This document shows, one piece after another, positions 33,612 through 47,590 of a stretch of 64,000 nucleotides of DNA; position 1 is the stretch's first letter, and every line of letters begins with the position of its first letter. A model generated the notes under the pieces. It was not told the origin of the DNA, searched no databases, and saw only the letters and a program-made list of their open reading frames with translations. The position numbers and the translations under genes are program-made. The DNA comes from Epichloe hybrida (Eukaryota; Ascomycota; Sordariomycetes; Hypocreales; Clavicipitaceae): positions 2,790,001 through 2,854,000 of the forward strand of contig JAFEKR010000004.1 of NCBI GenBank assembly GCA_019022495.1. Reading direction: 5' to 3'.

Positions 33612-36600
33612 ATTAAAAGACTTCCTTTAGTCTAAAAAGAAGGCTACTCAAAGAAATAAAGTAAACAATAATAAACCTAATAGATACGCTTTATTCTTAT
33701 AACTAACCTAGCTAGGGGACTTACACCCCCCTATCTAAAGCCGTAGTACTACTAGAAGCCTAGAATACCTAGTTTAAGACGCTTTAACTAATACTAGCAT
33801 AGTAAGTAAGGGCAATTAAGAGCCTATAATAATATATATATGTAAACCTAGAATTAGTAGTATAATAAAACTTCCCACTAAACGCCCTAATAAACCCTAC
33901 TAGAATTAATCTAAATTATATTCCACTTTAGGGGCTAGCCTTACTATCCCTTATATTATAAATCCGCTAAAAACCAATTCCTATAGGTAACCTATATAAT
34001 AATAATAAGGCTATATTTGCTACCTAGAAGTTCCTAATAGAATATAAGTTAGAGGTAAACAGGGACTTCATTAGGTCTAATAAGGACTAATAGGTATTTA
34101 TTTACTAGAACCTATTACCTAAGGTTTAGGCTTAGATTATATTATTCTTTAAGATAGGCTATATAAATAACTATAACCCTATAGCTTTCCTAACTTACTT
34201 AGAAATACTTTATATAAATCCCTATAGATAGGAGATAGCCCTTATAGAACTTAACTAGATAAAATAAGGGGTAGGGGAGCTATTTACTATATTTTTTATT
34301 TATTTTAAATAGAAACTCTCCCTAGTAAGGGGGACCTATTAGACTAAGGATATTAAGCTAGCTAAGCTTTAACACGTGCTTAATAAGCATATAAGAGAAA
34401 TATCTATTAGTAAGGGGATAAGCTAAAGAGAATACTATATTATAGTTACTTAGTACTATAGTATTATAGTTAATATTAAATCTTATGCCTTAGAGAAGAA
34501 GTTTTAGAACTAATATAAACCCTAGCTAGGCTAACCTACCCCCTAATAAATAGACTATAATAGTAATACACCTATAATAGAAGTATATGCTATAATAACT
34601 TAATAAGGTAAGTAAAATAAGCTAGATAAGAAAGGTAAGGGCCTAAAGAGAAATATAAATTAGCTAAGGGCTAAGTAAGTAACTTAGGTAAAACTAACTA
34701 AACACTACTAAGAGAGGTGCTACCTATATTATAAATCTAAGAACTATTATATCTAGGAATACACCTTCCTCCTGCCTTACTAACCTAAGGTCTAGATTAA
34801 CTTATATAAGGCGAATATAGAAAGCATAAATAAGGAGGTTACTATAAACTCCTTAGAAAATAAGTAGCCCTTAAGTAAAGTCTTATATAGGGGTAGAGGG
34901 GCTAGCTAGTAGCTATAGATTTAGATAAGTATAGCTAGTTTATAGATATAGATAGAGATATAGATTAATATATAAACTAACTACCTTTCTTAATCCTAGT
35001 ACTCTTTAATATATATTTTTATATTAATATCTAGATTAATTATAGCTATAATTACTATAGTGCTATTAGTAAATTAGTAGTAAGATAGCTTAGCCTAGAG
35101 CTTATATAACTACTAAAATAAAGGTAAGTGTATACTATAGTAAAAATAAAAAGAAGAGGGAGGTAATAAAGAGAGAAGTCCTCCTTTATTACTTATATAG
35201 TATAAGCTAGTATTAATATTAATAGGTAGGAGTTATTAGTGTACCTATATATTATCCTAGGTCTTACCTAGGATATTATCTTTAGTATGCTATAGCTAAA
35301 GCACTATAATATTATAATTTATATAGTAAAATAGTAACTAGTAATTAGTATAGTAAAGGGCCTTTATATTTTAGAAGCTACTAAGTATAGGGGGGAAGCC
35401 CTAGTATAGGGGATTATTAGTTCCTTATATATAGCTAAGGCGTAATAGGTATAAAAGATAAGGGATACTATAATAAGGTTTATAGCTATAAGCCTTAAAG
35501 AAATAATAATAGTGCTATAAATTATAGCGCCTAAAACAAAACTAGATAGCTTTAATATAGCTATATTACTAAGGGAATTAGTAGACTTTATAGATCTTTT
35601 TAATAAGGCTAAAGCTAATAGCTTACCCCTATATAGGGGTTCCCTTAATTATTATATATATTTATATAGGAATCCAGACGGATCCGAACTAACACTCCTA
35701 TAGGGTTTACTATATAACATACTAAGGGATTAGTTATTAGAGGTTCATTACTAGATAACAGATCTAATAGATAAGGGCTGGATTTATGCTAGCTTCTTAT
35801 TAGCTATAGCCCCTATTTTTCTTATAAAGAAAGTAAATAAGGGATAGTGGTTTTATGTAAACTATTACACACTTAATAAGATTATAGCATAGGATTAATA
35901 TTTACTCCTATTAATTAAGGAGACACTATGCTCTCTCTCCTAGGTATATTAGTTTATAAAGGTAAATATTTATATAGTATTTTATAAACTATAGATAGCT
36001 AAGGGTAAGGAGTACCTTACTACCTTTTACACTAGGTTTAGACTATTTAAATAGTTAGTTTATTTATTTAGCCTAGTAAGTATACTAGTAACCTTCTAAT
36101 AGTATATTAATAAATCCTTAGGGAATATATTAAGGGACTTTATAATAGCTTACCTTAATAATATTCTAGTTTACTCTAGGGGATTAAGGAAGGACTATAT
36201 AGTAAAGGTATAATTAATATTAGGACGCTTATATTTTATAAGACTATACCTTCATATTAATAAGTCTATGTTTACTATTAAAAAGGTCTAATACCTAGGA
36301 TATATTATTATAGTAAAACGCTTAATTTATCCTAATCCTATAAAGGTAGTAGCTATAAGGGAATAGGTAGCACTTATAAAGCTATAAAGGGTCTAAAGCT
36401 TCTTAGGGTTTATAAACTTCTATTATAACTTTATTAGTAACTTCTTTAAGTTAGTAACCCCCCCTATTTATCTTACTAAGAGAAATCCTCTATTTTACTA
36501 GGGACTAGAGAAAGATAAGGCTTTTAAAAGGCTAAAGAATGCTTTTATTATATATCCTATTCTAGTATAATAGGATCTAGACTACCTTATAGTAGTGGAG

Positions 36601-38600
36601 GCTAACTACTTAGGAATAGCCCTTAGTAGTTACCTCTTATAATTAAAACTAGATAGTATATTATACCTAGTAGCTTACTACTTTACTAGTTTTATAGTAT
36701 TATAGAAGCATTATATAATCTATAATAAGGAGCTACTAGCTATTATTTTATGCTTAAAGGTATAGTTAGTAAAGTTATAAGGTATCTCCTACCTATTTAT
36801 AATTTATATAGACTATAAGAACCTAGAGTACTTTATAACACTAAGACTAATATTAGAATAGCAAGCTTAATAGGCAGACACGCTTACGCTATTTAATTTC
36901 TATTTATATTACAAACCTAGCACATAGGCGTAATACCTAGATGCCCTATCTAGGAGGGAATAGGACTAACATAAGGAGTCCTTAAGATAGGGATAGGTTC
37001 TATAGCTAATCATAATTATATAACTATCCTTATTACTAGAAAAGACCTAGATAAACCTATTATAGCCTTATATATATACTAATTATCCCTGCCTCTAGTA
37101 AGGGAGGCTCTCTTTACTAGTAAGCACCTTTAGGACCTTTAGGACTAGGCTATTATATTAGACCTTATATATAGTATATAACTAAAAGCTATTTAGGAGG
37201 GTACTAGGAAGTTTCCCCTAGAAGTAATAATAAGAGAATAGGTTATAAATTATTCTATAAGTGCCTATAGCATGCTATAGTTCTAGGGGCATATATAAGT
37301 CCTAGCCTAGGAACCTCTTATAATAACTCTTATTTAATAAAGTTATAACTTACTAGTTATAGGTTACCCTAGCTATAATACTATGTTTTAAATTCTATAA
37401 CACTAGTTTTATTAGGATAGAATATTATAGGATATAGTAAGATTTATTTATAACTACTACTATATTAGTAGCTATAAGAGCTATTAGTAACGCTAGGGCT
37501 TACTAAAGCCTTTACTAATCCCTAATTAGTTTTAGTTATAAATCTTTATTAACTTTATAATAAACTTACTAGCTTTATTACCTAAGTAACCTTAATACCT
37601 TATAGTTATTATAGATAGGCTATTAAAGTTTATATAGCTTAAGGCTATAACCTTTATAAAAGCTAAGGATTATATAGAATACTTTAAGATAGTTTAGTAA
37701 AGATTTAGAGAATTCCCTTAGTTTATTATTATAGACTAAGGCTTAGACTAGTTAGGATAATTTTAAATAATATTATATTCCCTAGTAGGGATAGATTAAT
37801 TACTCTTTATATTATACTATCCTTAGACTAATAGCGGTATAGAATAGGCAAACTAGGAGGTATAGGTAATTCTATATATTACTATTTCCTTCTTATAGTA
37901 TAACTAGCTAGAATACCTTACCGCTTATTAACTAGTAATTAATAATAGGACCTTATTAGCTACTAAAGTAAGCCTAAATAGATTACTCTATAAATATAAT
38001 CTTAAACTAATTTAAACCTAACTAGATATACTTATATCTATAACTATACTAAAGGGGAGAGCTATTTATTTCCTTAGCTATCTCTAAGAGAGTACCTATT
38101 TAGCTTAGGCTATAATAGCTTATATATAGTAATAGTAATAAGATATAATATTAGTATTAAGACACCTAGTAAAATATTTTTAAGTTAGGGATAAGGTATA
38201 ACTATTACTTAGGAATATAAAGATAAACTACCCTTTAAGGAAACTTAACTAGGTAGCTATAAAGTATATAGTTATAGAAGTGCTATTCCCTCTTATAGTC
38301 TAACTTAATATACTAAGGGATATCTATCTAGTTTTTTACATAAATCTTATTAAATATATAGTAGAAAACCTACTCCTAAGCTAATAGCTATAAGACTTAT
38401 ACCTAGGTTCTAAATAAGTCCTAGTAGAGAGTAATAATAAGCTTATAGAGGAATATTAGGTTAAGTAAATTCTAGTAGCTTAGAATATATAGGGGTAAGG
38501 AAGATAATAGAATATCTTAGTTAAGTAAGTAAGATACTCCTAACTAATATAGGAGCTACTAGAAAGCATAGAGAAAATATAAGCACTTAATAAATTTAAG
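33612..38600 (+). pseudogene. gag-pol relic of Gypsy B
   Basis: A degraded zinc knuckle lies at about 34720-34765 (first Cys kept, others Tyr). The RT active-site box is at 36151-36180, reading Tyr-Leu-Asn-Asn-Ile-Leu-Val-Tyr-Ser-Arg instead of Tyr-Leu-Asp-Asp. RNase H at about 36590-36960 has recognisable Lys-Glu-Leu-Leu-Ala-Ile, Asn-Leu-Glu-Tyr-Phe and the closing Asp-Ala-Leu-Ser-Arg-Arg. Integrase lies at about 37100-38100. A C-terminal chromodomain lies at about 38440-38590 (Glu-Glu-Tyr...Glu-X-Ile-Leu...Leu-Val-Lys-X-Val-X-Tyr). This is a chromovirus order. Stops in every domain rule out activity. Confidence 0.8.
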
Positions 38601-40397
38601 GTAAAATAAGGTAATATATAAACTAATAAAAACTAAATTAATTTTAGAAAACTTATATAGCTATAAAGACTCCTATAAGCACCCTAGATGCTTACTTACT
38701 ATATTTTACTATTACTTAATAAAAATACTTATTTAATAAGTTATTACCTTAATTACTAGGAGAAGATAAATAGGAGAGCGCTACCTCTAGCTAAAGTTAT
38801 ACTACTACTACTATAGCTATAGTACCTTCTTTACTAGGTAATAGGTATAGTATAATAAGTTATTTATCTAGTTTATATTAGGTATAACCTAGAACTAGGA
38901 TAGTATAGGTAAGGTTAGTATAAGGAGTATAAGTAAGAGAGGGTATAATAGAAGACCTAGTAAAAAAATAGTATATAAGAGAAGGATAGCTAGGAGGAGA
39001 AGGTATATTATTTCTAGCTAAAGGATAGCTAGCTCCTAATAACCTAGGAATATAATTATAAGTTAAACCTAATATAGAAGGATAGCGTAAATAATACTAG
39101 TAGTAACATAAAGGAGATTTATTACTTAACCTAGTAATCTAAGAATATTAATAAATCTTATCTTAGTAATAAGGTAATAAAGCTTAGAGAAGTGTAGTAA
39201 ATTAATTATATATCTCTATATATATTATACTTAGCCTGCCTATAACTTATTAGTTCTATTAGAATAGAATGCTTATAACTTATTATATAGATTAAGCTAT
39301 ACTATAACTACCTAAAGGGCTAGCGCTAATAAAAGGGGTAATATTAAGACTAGTTATATTTATTATAGTAGTATTTATAGCTAGGGATACCCTAAGGGCT
39401 AACTAAATAAGAGCTAGGTTAAACTAAGCCTAGGTAAGAAGGAAGTTTTACTAATTAATAAGGTAGTAATACCTTTAAGATAGGATAGGTATTTTCTTTT
39501 TTATTTCCTTAGTCTTTAGGACTTTAGGTTTAATAATATATATACCTATAGTAATCTTTACCTTAATATCCTTTAATATATAATAGAGATATAGGTTAGT
39601 AAATAAGAGCCTAGTGTGCTAAATATAGGTAAGATATTACCTCTAATATAAAGAATAAAATTCCCTAGACTTAGGTAAGTAGTATTTTAGTATACTAGTA
39701 GTAAGGGCCTATTTTATATATAGCCTATAAGGGCGCTAAATAGATTAGGGGGTAGTATATTATTTATTATTAAAGTTACCTTCTATAAGAAACTTACTAA
39801 TAAAATAGGATAAGAGCGTTATAGAAGTAGCTAGAGATAAAGGAGGGTTAGATAAATTATAAGGCATATCTAATAAGGGAGTAATTATCTAAGAAGTAAG
39901 GACTAATAGAAAAAAGGGAAGGTATAATAGAACTATAATAATAAATAAATAGTATTATATAAGGGAAGGTAAGATATAATAAGAAACTAAGTAGGATATT
40001 TATATATAATTTAGTACCTATATTAGGTAATTAATAAACTAGTAGGGGTAGGGTTAGAGACTATAATAAAATAATAGGTTAGTAAGGTAAATATATTACA
40101 TACCCTTATTAAATAAATTATAAACTAGTAAGGATAGGGGCTAGATATTATAATAATAATAAGTTAGTAAGGTAAACGCATTACACATATAATCATAGCA
40201 TAATAAGCTAGTAAGACGCAGGTATCACACACCTAATAGTAATAAGTAAGGAATATAATTAAATATAATTAAATGCCTACTAGATAATTTATAGAAAGGT
40301 AGTAGTAAAGGTAAGAGTAATTTACCTTATCTACTAATAGCATAATAAGGCACGCTATAATAAAGGGGCAGGCTTAATAAGACTAAGTAAGGGCATA
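38601..40397. other. Long 3' region of Gypsy B between chromodomain and 3' LTR
   Basis: About 1.8 kb with no retroelement domain that I recognise, also present (inverted, partial) in B'. 40030-40330 has several related stretches (for example GTTAGTAAGGTAAA near 40080 and 40165), suggesting local repeats. It could be a non-coding 3' region or an additional, now destroyed, reading frame. Confidence 0.5.
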
Positions 40398-40616
40398 TAT
40401 AAGGGCTTAGGCTTTACCTAAGCATTTTCTATATAGTAAGAAGGGTAGGGGTAAGTAGGAATAGGTAAGGTAAGGAAAGGGGGGCTTATATAAGAAGCTA
40501 AGGGGGTATAAGGGGCATTACTAGGAATAGCCTCTTCTCCTTTCCCTTCTCTTCCCTAAGTCTCTCAATACTATATCGACGCCCTATTGCAGCCGCCTAG
40601 GGGCCAGTCCATAACA
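40398..40616 (+). repeat. 3' LTR of Gypsy B
   Basis: 219 bp, starts TATAAGGGCTTAGGC (TG to TA) and ends CAGTCCATAACA. The final 60 bases keep CG-rich sequence. Confidence 0.9.
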
Positions 40617-40938
40617 TATAAGCTATTATAAGCTATTATAAGCTATTATAAGCTATTCTTATTAAGTACATTAATAGTTTATTTACAGTTTATTTAATTT
40701 AACTACTTTAGTTTAAGGTTATTTTAATTCAGAATAATAACAAATATTAAAAAGAAATAGTAAATAATATAATAACAAGGTTTTCCTTTAAGTTAAATTA
40801 GTAAAATAAAGTATTAACTATAATAGTATTATTATAAAGTTATAATATTATATATAACCCTAGTTATAGTAAAATCTTTAAAAAAGTTAGATATTAGAAA
40901 TTAAGTAACTAATTGAGAAAAATAGTAAATAAAGAAAG
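40617..40938. other. Remainder of decamer array and AT-rich flank
   Basis: Decamer AAGCTATTAT units to about 40656, then AT-rich sequence with no recognisable gene up to the GAAAG duplication of element C2 (40934-40938). It continues after C2 at 47319. Confidence 0.6.
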
Positions 40939-41234
40939 TGTTAGTATCTACAGGATACCATTGACCTACGCGTAGGGTTTTCAGGGTGGACTAAAGTACA
41001 CGTAATTATTATATATTCTAGTCTATCTTAGCAAGTAAAAGAGGGATTAAATAGAAGTAAAGAGAGTATACTATTTATTATAGGAAAAGGGGCCTTAATT
41101 AGGGTTATTAGCGAAGAGGCTATATATGCTAATACTAATCACGGCGTGGTTAGGCTAGATATGTAGGTTCGCAATATAACGCGCCTAGCTAATTAAAGGC
41201 GCGTAGCCTTATTAATATTATGCTTATTCTAACA
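40939..41234 (-). repeat. 3' LTR of Copia C2
   Basis: 296 bp, plus-strand ends TGTTAGTATC and TATTCTAACA. Confidence 0.92.
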
Positions 41235-44200
41235 CTAGAAACTCTCTCTTCTTAACATAACTATTAACGCATAATATTAATAAGATAATTAAAAAAGAAT
41301 TAATAAATAAGTAAGATCAAATAATTACAAATAATATTATAAGAAAAGAGCAAGGGAAAGGGGCGTAATAAAAGATAATATTTAATCTATAAGCCTATAT
41401 AAGGATAAGTAAGCCTAATCTTAACACCTTTAATCTCATTAGATTAATATAAGAGCTATAATCACGTAACCTACCCTTCTATCCTAATAGTTGCTTTATT
41501 GCTTATAATAAACCTCTTAAATGCCTTATTTAGTAATACCTTTATAAATACATTAGTAAGGTTATTATTCCTATTAATCTATCTAATCTCGCAAATCTCT
41601 TATTGCTTGTATAATTAATAAAGAGCTATAATGTTAATTATAAGGCGCTTCTCTTTTATAGTACTAAGCTTAATAAGGTATTTATATAAAGAGTATAAAT
41701 TAGTATAGATAATAACAGGAATCATAGGGAGGTTTAATTAGTATATAATTAACCTAAGTGTCATTAAGATTATATAAGCTATATTAGCACTACTAACCAT
41801 GCCGTAAATCTTAGAGGTAAGCACATTTCTTATAACTCTCTTACTCTTAGTAAAGCTATAGTATATAATATTACCTTAGATTATAAAGGTGCCTTCTTTT
41901 TAGACATTACTAGCTAGAATAAGCACATAGCCTAGTTAAGAAGTAAGGTCTTAGTTATTAGCAAATAATCTATCTATAAATATAAAAAGTTTTGCCTTCT
42001 TAAGATTAAATAGTATAAACCTTAATTCTTAGTCTGGATTATTAATTTACTATTAAATTCGTTAATTTAAGTTCTTTATATCTTAGGATAATAGGTCTTA
42101 GTGTTATGTAGTAATAGAGAGGTTAAAATAAGCTTTAGGCTAGTAGATTAAGGTAATATACACGCCTTAAGCTTGTTATTCTATATACGCCTGTTTTAAA
42201 TTAGTTAGTAGGATTAATTAAAGCTTTTTACTCTAGCCTTTCTACCTTAGTATAATTATATTATTTTTAAGAGTATTAATACTACTATTAAAGGTTAGTA
42301 AGTTCCTTGTAAAAAGAATTAACTTTAGTTTAGTAGTAAAAGAAGTAGCTTTTAATTAATCTTTCTCTTATTAAGAGAACTTATAGTTAGATAGTCTAAT
42401 TATATTATTAGTTTATATCCCTATACACGCAAAGGTTAGGTTCTCCTTTGTTATTATAAGCAAGTATAGGTTAAATATAGAGGTTATTATCTAGAGTATT
42501 TCTCTATAGTAATAATAATACATTACTTACTAGTAGGTGCTAGCTTCTATAATACTATACAGAGGCTTAATTACTTATATTATTATACCTATAGGGTATA
42601 AGTAATAGATTTAGATAGGGATTTAGGCTAGGATTATATAACTAAGAAGTGTTTATGCTTACACATAGGCCTATGTAATGTTATAAAGCTAGAGAATAAG
42701 GCCTAGTAATAATAACGTAGGTGTTATCGCAAGGATTAATTACTAGCTAGCTTATTAGATTATTAGGGCCTGTGTAAGGATCGCTAGCTTCTCTTTATTA
42801 CTATAGCCTTAGATTATAAGCCTTAACTTCTTATATAGATTCGTTATCTTACCCTTTACCTTATTAATAATATAGGAATTAAAAATTTAAGTTTTACTAT
42901 GCTCTCTTTTATTATACTTAATAAATTTAAACACACCTTGTTTAATTAGAGTATTAATTTTAGCTTTAGTAAACCGCTTAAAGGGTTTACTAAAGGTCTT
43001 AATAATTCCTTCCTTACGTAATTAGATTATAAGCTTAAGATTAAAGCTTTCCTTAGCTAATAGAAAGATATTAGTCTTATCTTTTATTTAATCTACGTAA
43101 TTAATATTAGATATAATAATAGGAGGGTTCTTTTAAGGTCTTCTAGGTCCTTACCTTAGGGGATTAATAGGAGGGGTAGTTATAGGCTATAGAGGGGTAT
43201 CTTAGTTCTCTATACTCTTAAGAGGTCTCTCTTTATTAAGATCTTTATAAAAAGGCCTAATAGAGGTTAATCTAAAGGCCTTAGGGCCTTAAGGGAGCTT
43301 AAGAGTATAGGTCTTACCTTCTATAGCTAATAGCTTATAAGGGCCTCTCTATCCTTTACCTTCACGCTATATACATATAACTAATCCTAGCGGGAGGTTA
43401 ATAGTTATAGAGGTATTAGGACTGTTCCTTATAGTAAGGGTATTACTAACTTTCCGTTAGGCATAAATACGCTTAACTTCCTTTATTACTAGTTAAATTA
43501 TAAGGGCTTGTTATATAATATTTAGTAATAGAGGTAATTCCTTAACTATATAAGAATACGCGCTAAAAATAAGGACTATTAGTATAAGACTATTTAATCC
43601 TACGGTATTATTTATAGCTTTAACTACTATTTATAATACTATAGGCTCTAGTGTTATTAGGTATTCTTATCTAATAATATTATAGGCTCTTTAGAGCGGC
43701 CTGTGATATTACTTAACCTTACTAATGCTATAGTAAGCCTTAATAGGGATATCTTTAATCTTAATTACTATTAATAATATAAGCTACTTAAATTCCTTGC
43801 CTCTAAAGGTTATTCTAGTGTCTATAATAATTAAATCTAGGGGGCCTAGATAGACATTAATCTAGTAAAGATAGAGTGCTTCCTACATAGTCTTTATAAA
43901 GATATCCTTAATAAATCTAGCTATATTAAAGGATATAGCTATATTAATAACTTATAGAATAAGGTGGTTACTATTAATATACATAATATCTATAATAATT
44001 TCGTAATTATAGGCACATTTATCCTAAAGGGTAAATTTAAATTAATATAGGCTATCTATGTGTAATTAGTACTACTAGCAAACCTTAGTTAGTTTCTTAA
44101 TAGCCTTAAACTTAACCTTATACCCTAACTTACATAGCAAATTATAAAGACATTAAACTAAGAGGTATTTAAAGTGTTAATATAATTAATAAAGCTTAAT

Positions 44201-47017
44201 CTCTGTAAGATAACTCTAAATAATACTTTCTTCTTTATTAAGAAGCATTTACATATGCCCCTATTTATATATAATAGGAACCTTAATATTCCCTTACTAT
44301 AGAATGTTCTCTAATATATAAAAATTAATCTTTAGGCAGGTTATATTATTAAGGTATAAGAGAAAGGGAGTGTTTGTAAGGATTACCTAAAAGAGAATAA
44401 TTCTAAATAGAGTTAGTACTTTAATTAATCTAAGTGCCTTAATTAGCTCTCTAGGGCTAAATTTAATCTTTACCTTCCTAGTATTTAACTTATTAAGTAT
44501 AATAATTAGTATTATACTTTATAAAGCTAAGAATTAAGGGTAGCTTACTAATAAATATCCTATAGCACTTATATTAGCTATAATACCTTTAAAGGTTCTA
44601 GATAAATATTATCCTTTAAGTATAAACACGCTTAGTACCTTATCTAGTTCTTAAAGATTAAATAAATCCTTCTTAGCTAGAGTATAAATCATTATATAAC
44701 TAGCAAGAATCTTAGTAGCTATATAGCTATTATAGGTAGTCCTATATATAAAAAAGCTTATAAGCACTTAGCTATTATTATCTTCTTTACTAAAACTAAG
44801 TTTTATTAGGTATTAGTTAATATTATTATCTTTAGCTAATTTAGAATTATTATTACCTTTATACTATATTAGGAATATATTATATAAAGAAGCTATTAAG
44901 TCTATGCGGGAATAATTCTTAAAGCATTAGAATGCCTTCTTCTAGTCCTTATCTAAGTGCTTAGTTAACTAATAACCTTCTTTACTATATATATAACACT
45001 TTTTTAAGCGGTAAGGCTTACTCTTTAATATAGATTAACTATATTAGGCTTCCTTACCTTTCCTATTATACCTATAGTTAGTCTAAAAGTATTCCTTAGT
45101 GCTAGCTTCTATAAAGAACTACTATTAATTAATTAAAGCTTTGGATTTACTAATTAATATCCTTATCTATTTATAAAAGCATTAGAGGTTAATAGGAGGA
45201 TTAATAATATAAGCCCTATATTCTAGGATTCCTTTATAGGCATTTAGAATTTAACTATAGAGATCTAATTCTAACTAGGATCTATAAGGATTTACCCTTT
45301 AGAGATTTAAAAGCTTTATTATAAGGTCTTTAAAGTATTTAATCTTTAATTTATTAGGGTTCTCTTAGATAATTATAAGTAGTTATAACTTTCCCTATAA
45401 TAGATAGTTTTTCTAATATATATTATTTATCTTAAACTTTTACCTAATCCTATAAATAAGAGTTAGGAGATCTTAGGGGTCTCCTTAGCCTAAAAGGTTC
45501 TTTAGGAAGTACTAGAGAGGTTTTCCTTTTAGTATAAACTTAAAACTATAGCCTAACTATTCTTATATAATTCCTAGTATCTTATACTTCCTTTAATAAG
45601 TTAAGAGCTTAATATTAAGAATATTATACTTCTTAGCACTATACTTAATACTCTTATTATTATAGAACTTATTAAAATTAAGTAATTACTTTAATAAGAG
45701 TTAGCCTATCTCTTAAGGGGGAATAGGGATAATTAAATCTTATAGAAGGGGTACTATAATTCTAGACTATAAAGGGGGATTATAATACCTTACTATAGAA
45801 GAGGAAGTAAGGGGGGTCTAGGCTTATAGTTAAGGGCTTATAATAAGGGGATTACCTTTATTATTATACCTTTACCTTACACTTAGTATACTTAGGGATT
45901 AGTATAATAGAATCTAGGAATAAAATAGAAGTAATTATAGTAGTTAAGGGGATTAGGGATAATATAAAGTAATTAGTTACTTTAGTTAATCTCTAAAAGA
46001 AGGGATACTAATAGGAAGGAGGTCTTTATAGAAGTCCTTCTCCGCTATTTATCTCTTAAAGGGTAAATACTTCCTAGTAACTTCCTATATTTCTTCTTCT
46101 TTCTAGTTATAAAATCTATTATAGTTAATAATATCTTTAAGTAAGACTACTATCTTATAATAACTCTATAGGTCTATGTAAACACTACTAAAGAAAAGAA
46201 AGTCTTAAAAACTCTTTATAGCTTTAGGATTTACTACTTAAAATATCTCTTAGTTTTATTCTCTAAAGTTATTATTAAAGATAGTAAATAGGGTTTATAA
46301 GTATAGGTTTTTATATTTATAGGTTACTTTCTTAATAAGAATCTAAGCTATAAGTTCTTTAGGGGTAATATTTACTTTAAGATTAAATAATTCCTTATTC
46401 TCTAGTGCTTATTATATAATATACTAGTATAAATTAAGGGAGATATAGTTAAGGAGGTAAGATATAACTTATAGGTTAACTTCTTTTCTAATATCTTTAG
46501 TAAGGGAGGTATATTTATAATTAGAAGGAATATCTTAGGTTCTAGATCCTTCTAGTTAATCTTAGTGTTTTACTATAATATTAGTAGTAAATTAAGAGGT
46601 ATAGGAAATAAAGAAATTATAGAGGTTTAAAGGATTATAAGTAAAGCTATTATCTTTACCCCTTAGTAGGTTTAATTAAATAATTAAGGATAGGTTAGGT
46701 TAGTTACTAACTAGGCCTTAATTATTTAATAAACATGCTTCTAAGGGTTTATTTACATAATAGACATACTAATTAAATAAATAAATATAGGTTAGGTTAG
46801 TTACTAACTAGGCCTTAATTAAGTTAATAAGCTTAGATTTAGTATAAAGCTAGTTATAGTTACTTAAGGTAAAAGGAAAGCTAGAATATACTTCTTTCTT
46901 AGTATATTTAGTATCTTAGAGTAGCACTTTCTCTTTTATAAGATAAGTCCTTAATACTAATACCTCTTCTATAAACCTTACTAATCTATAGTATTTATAA
47001 AGATAATTACTAATTAG
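41235..47017 (-). pseudogene. gag-pol relic of Copia C2
   Basis: Same domain layout as C1 on the minus strand: reverse transcriptase around 42470-42620 (Lys-Pro-Leu-Tyr...Glu-Ala...two former Trp codons now stops) and integrase around 43660-44050 (Gly-Pro-Leu-X-Arg-Ala-Tyr type at about 43680-43710). Gag is to the right. No open frame of useful length. Confidence 0.65.
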
Positions 47018-47313
47018 TGTTAGTATTTATAGGATACTATTAACCTATATATAAGGTTTTTAGGGTAAACTAAAGTGCATATAATTATTACATATTCTAG
47101 TCTATCTTAGCAAGTAAAAGAGGGATTAAATAGAAGCAAAGAGAGTACGCTATTTATTATAGGAAAAGAGGCCTTAATTAGGGTTATTAGCAAAGAGACT
47201 ATATATGCTAATACTAATCGCGGCGCGGTCGGGCCGGACATGTGGGTCCGCGATGCAACGCGCCTAGCTAATTAGAGGCGCGTAGCCTTGTTGATATTAT
47301 GCTTGTTCTAACA
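47018..47313 (-). repeat. 5' LTR of Copia C2
   Basis: 296 bp. Its right third (47215-47290) is GC-rich and nearly unmutated, in contrast to its left part. On the minus strand the leader CTAATTAGTAATTATC follows directly. Confidence 0.92.
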
Positions 47314-47318
47314 GAAAG

Positions 47319-47590
47319 TCTTATATTAATATTTATAAGAGAATATCTAAGAAAAACATAGCCTTATTAGATATAATATTTCTATTTTTAGTAACAATTA
47401 CATGTAATTGTGTAGTTGTAGTTGTAATAATTACAACTACAACTACAATTAATTACATATACCTAGCAATTACAATTAATTAATTACAGCCTAGGAATAA
47501 TTACACTACAATTACAAGCTACCCCCCAAAAACTACATTAATTACACTACATACAATTCTCTGCTAATTACTTTACTTTTATACTAATAA
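47319..47590. repeat. TAATTAC/ACAATTACA-rich palindromic block
   Basis: A perfect 18-bp palindrome (47394-47411) is followed directly by an inverted repeat with 17-bp arms and a 1-nt centre (47412-47428/47430-47446), then many more TAATTAC or ATTACA units to about 47570. The same ACAATTACA core forms a palindrome at the left end of hAT1 (28889-28913). Probably a terminal region of a hAT-like element or a MITE. No coding sequence. Confidence 0.6.

Larger units (their letters stand above)
33393..40616 (+). mobile_element. Gypsy family B, full length (7224 bp), chromodomain type, RIP-degraded
   Basis: LTRs of 219 bp each (33393-33611 and 40398-40616) flanked by TATAA (33388-33392 and 40617-40621). 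It is inserted in the middle of a decamer satellite, which fits on both sides. Plus-strand order is zinc knuckle, protease region, RT, RNase H, integrase, chromodomain. About 1.8 kb of further sequence separates the chromodomain from the 3' LTR. Confidence 0.9.
40939..47313 (-). mobile_element. Copia family C copy 2 (C2), full length (6375 bp), RIP-degraded
   Basis: 296-bp LTRs at 40939-41234 and 47018-47313, with GAAAG duplicated at 40934-40938 and 47314-47318. Minus orientation. Colinear with C1 over the whole length with mostly transition differences. Confidence 0.92.
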
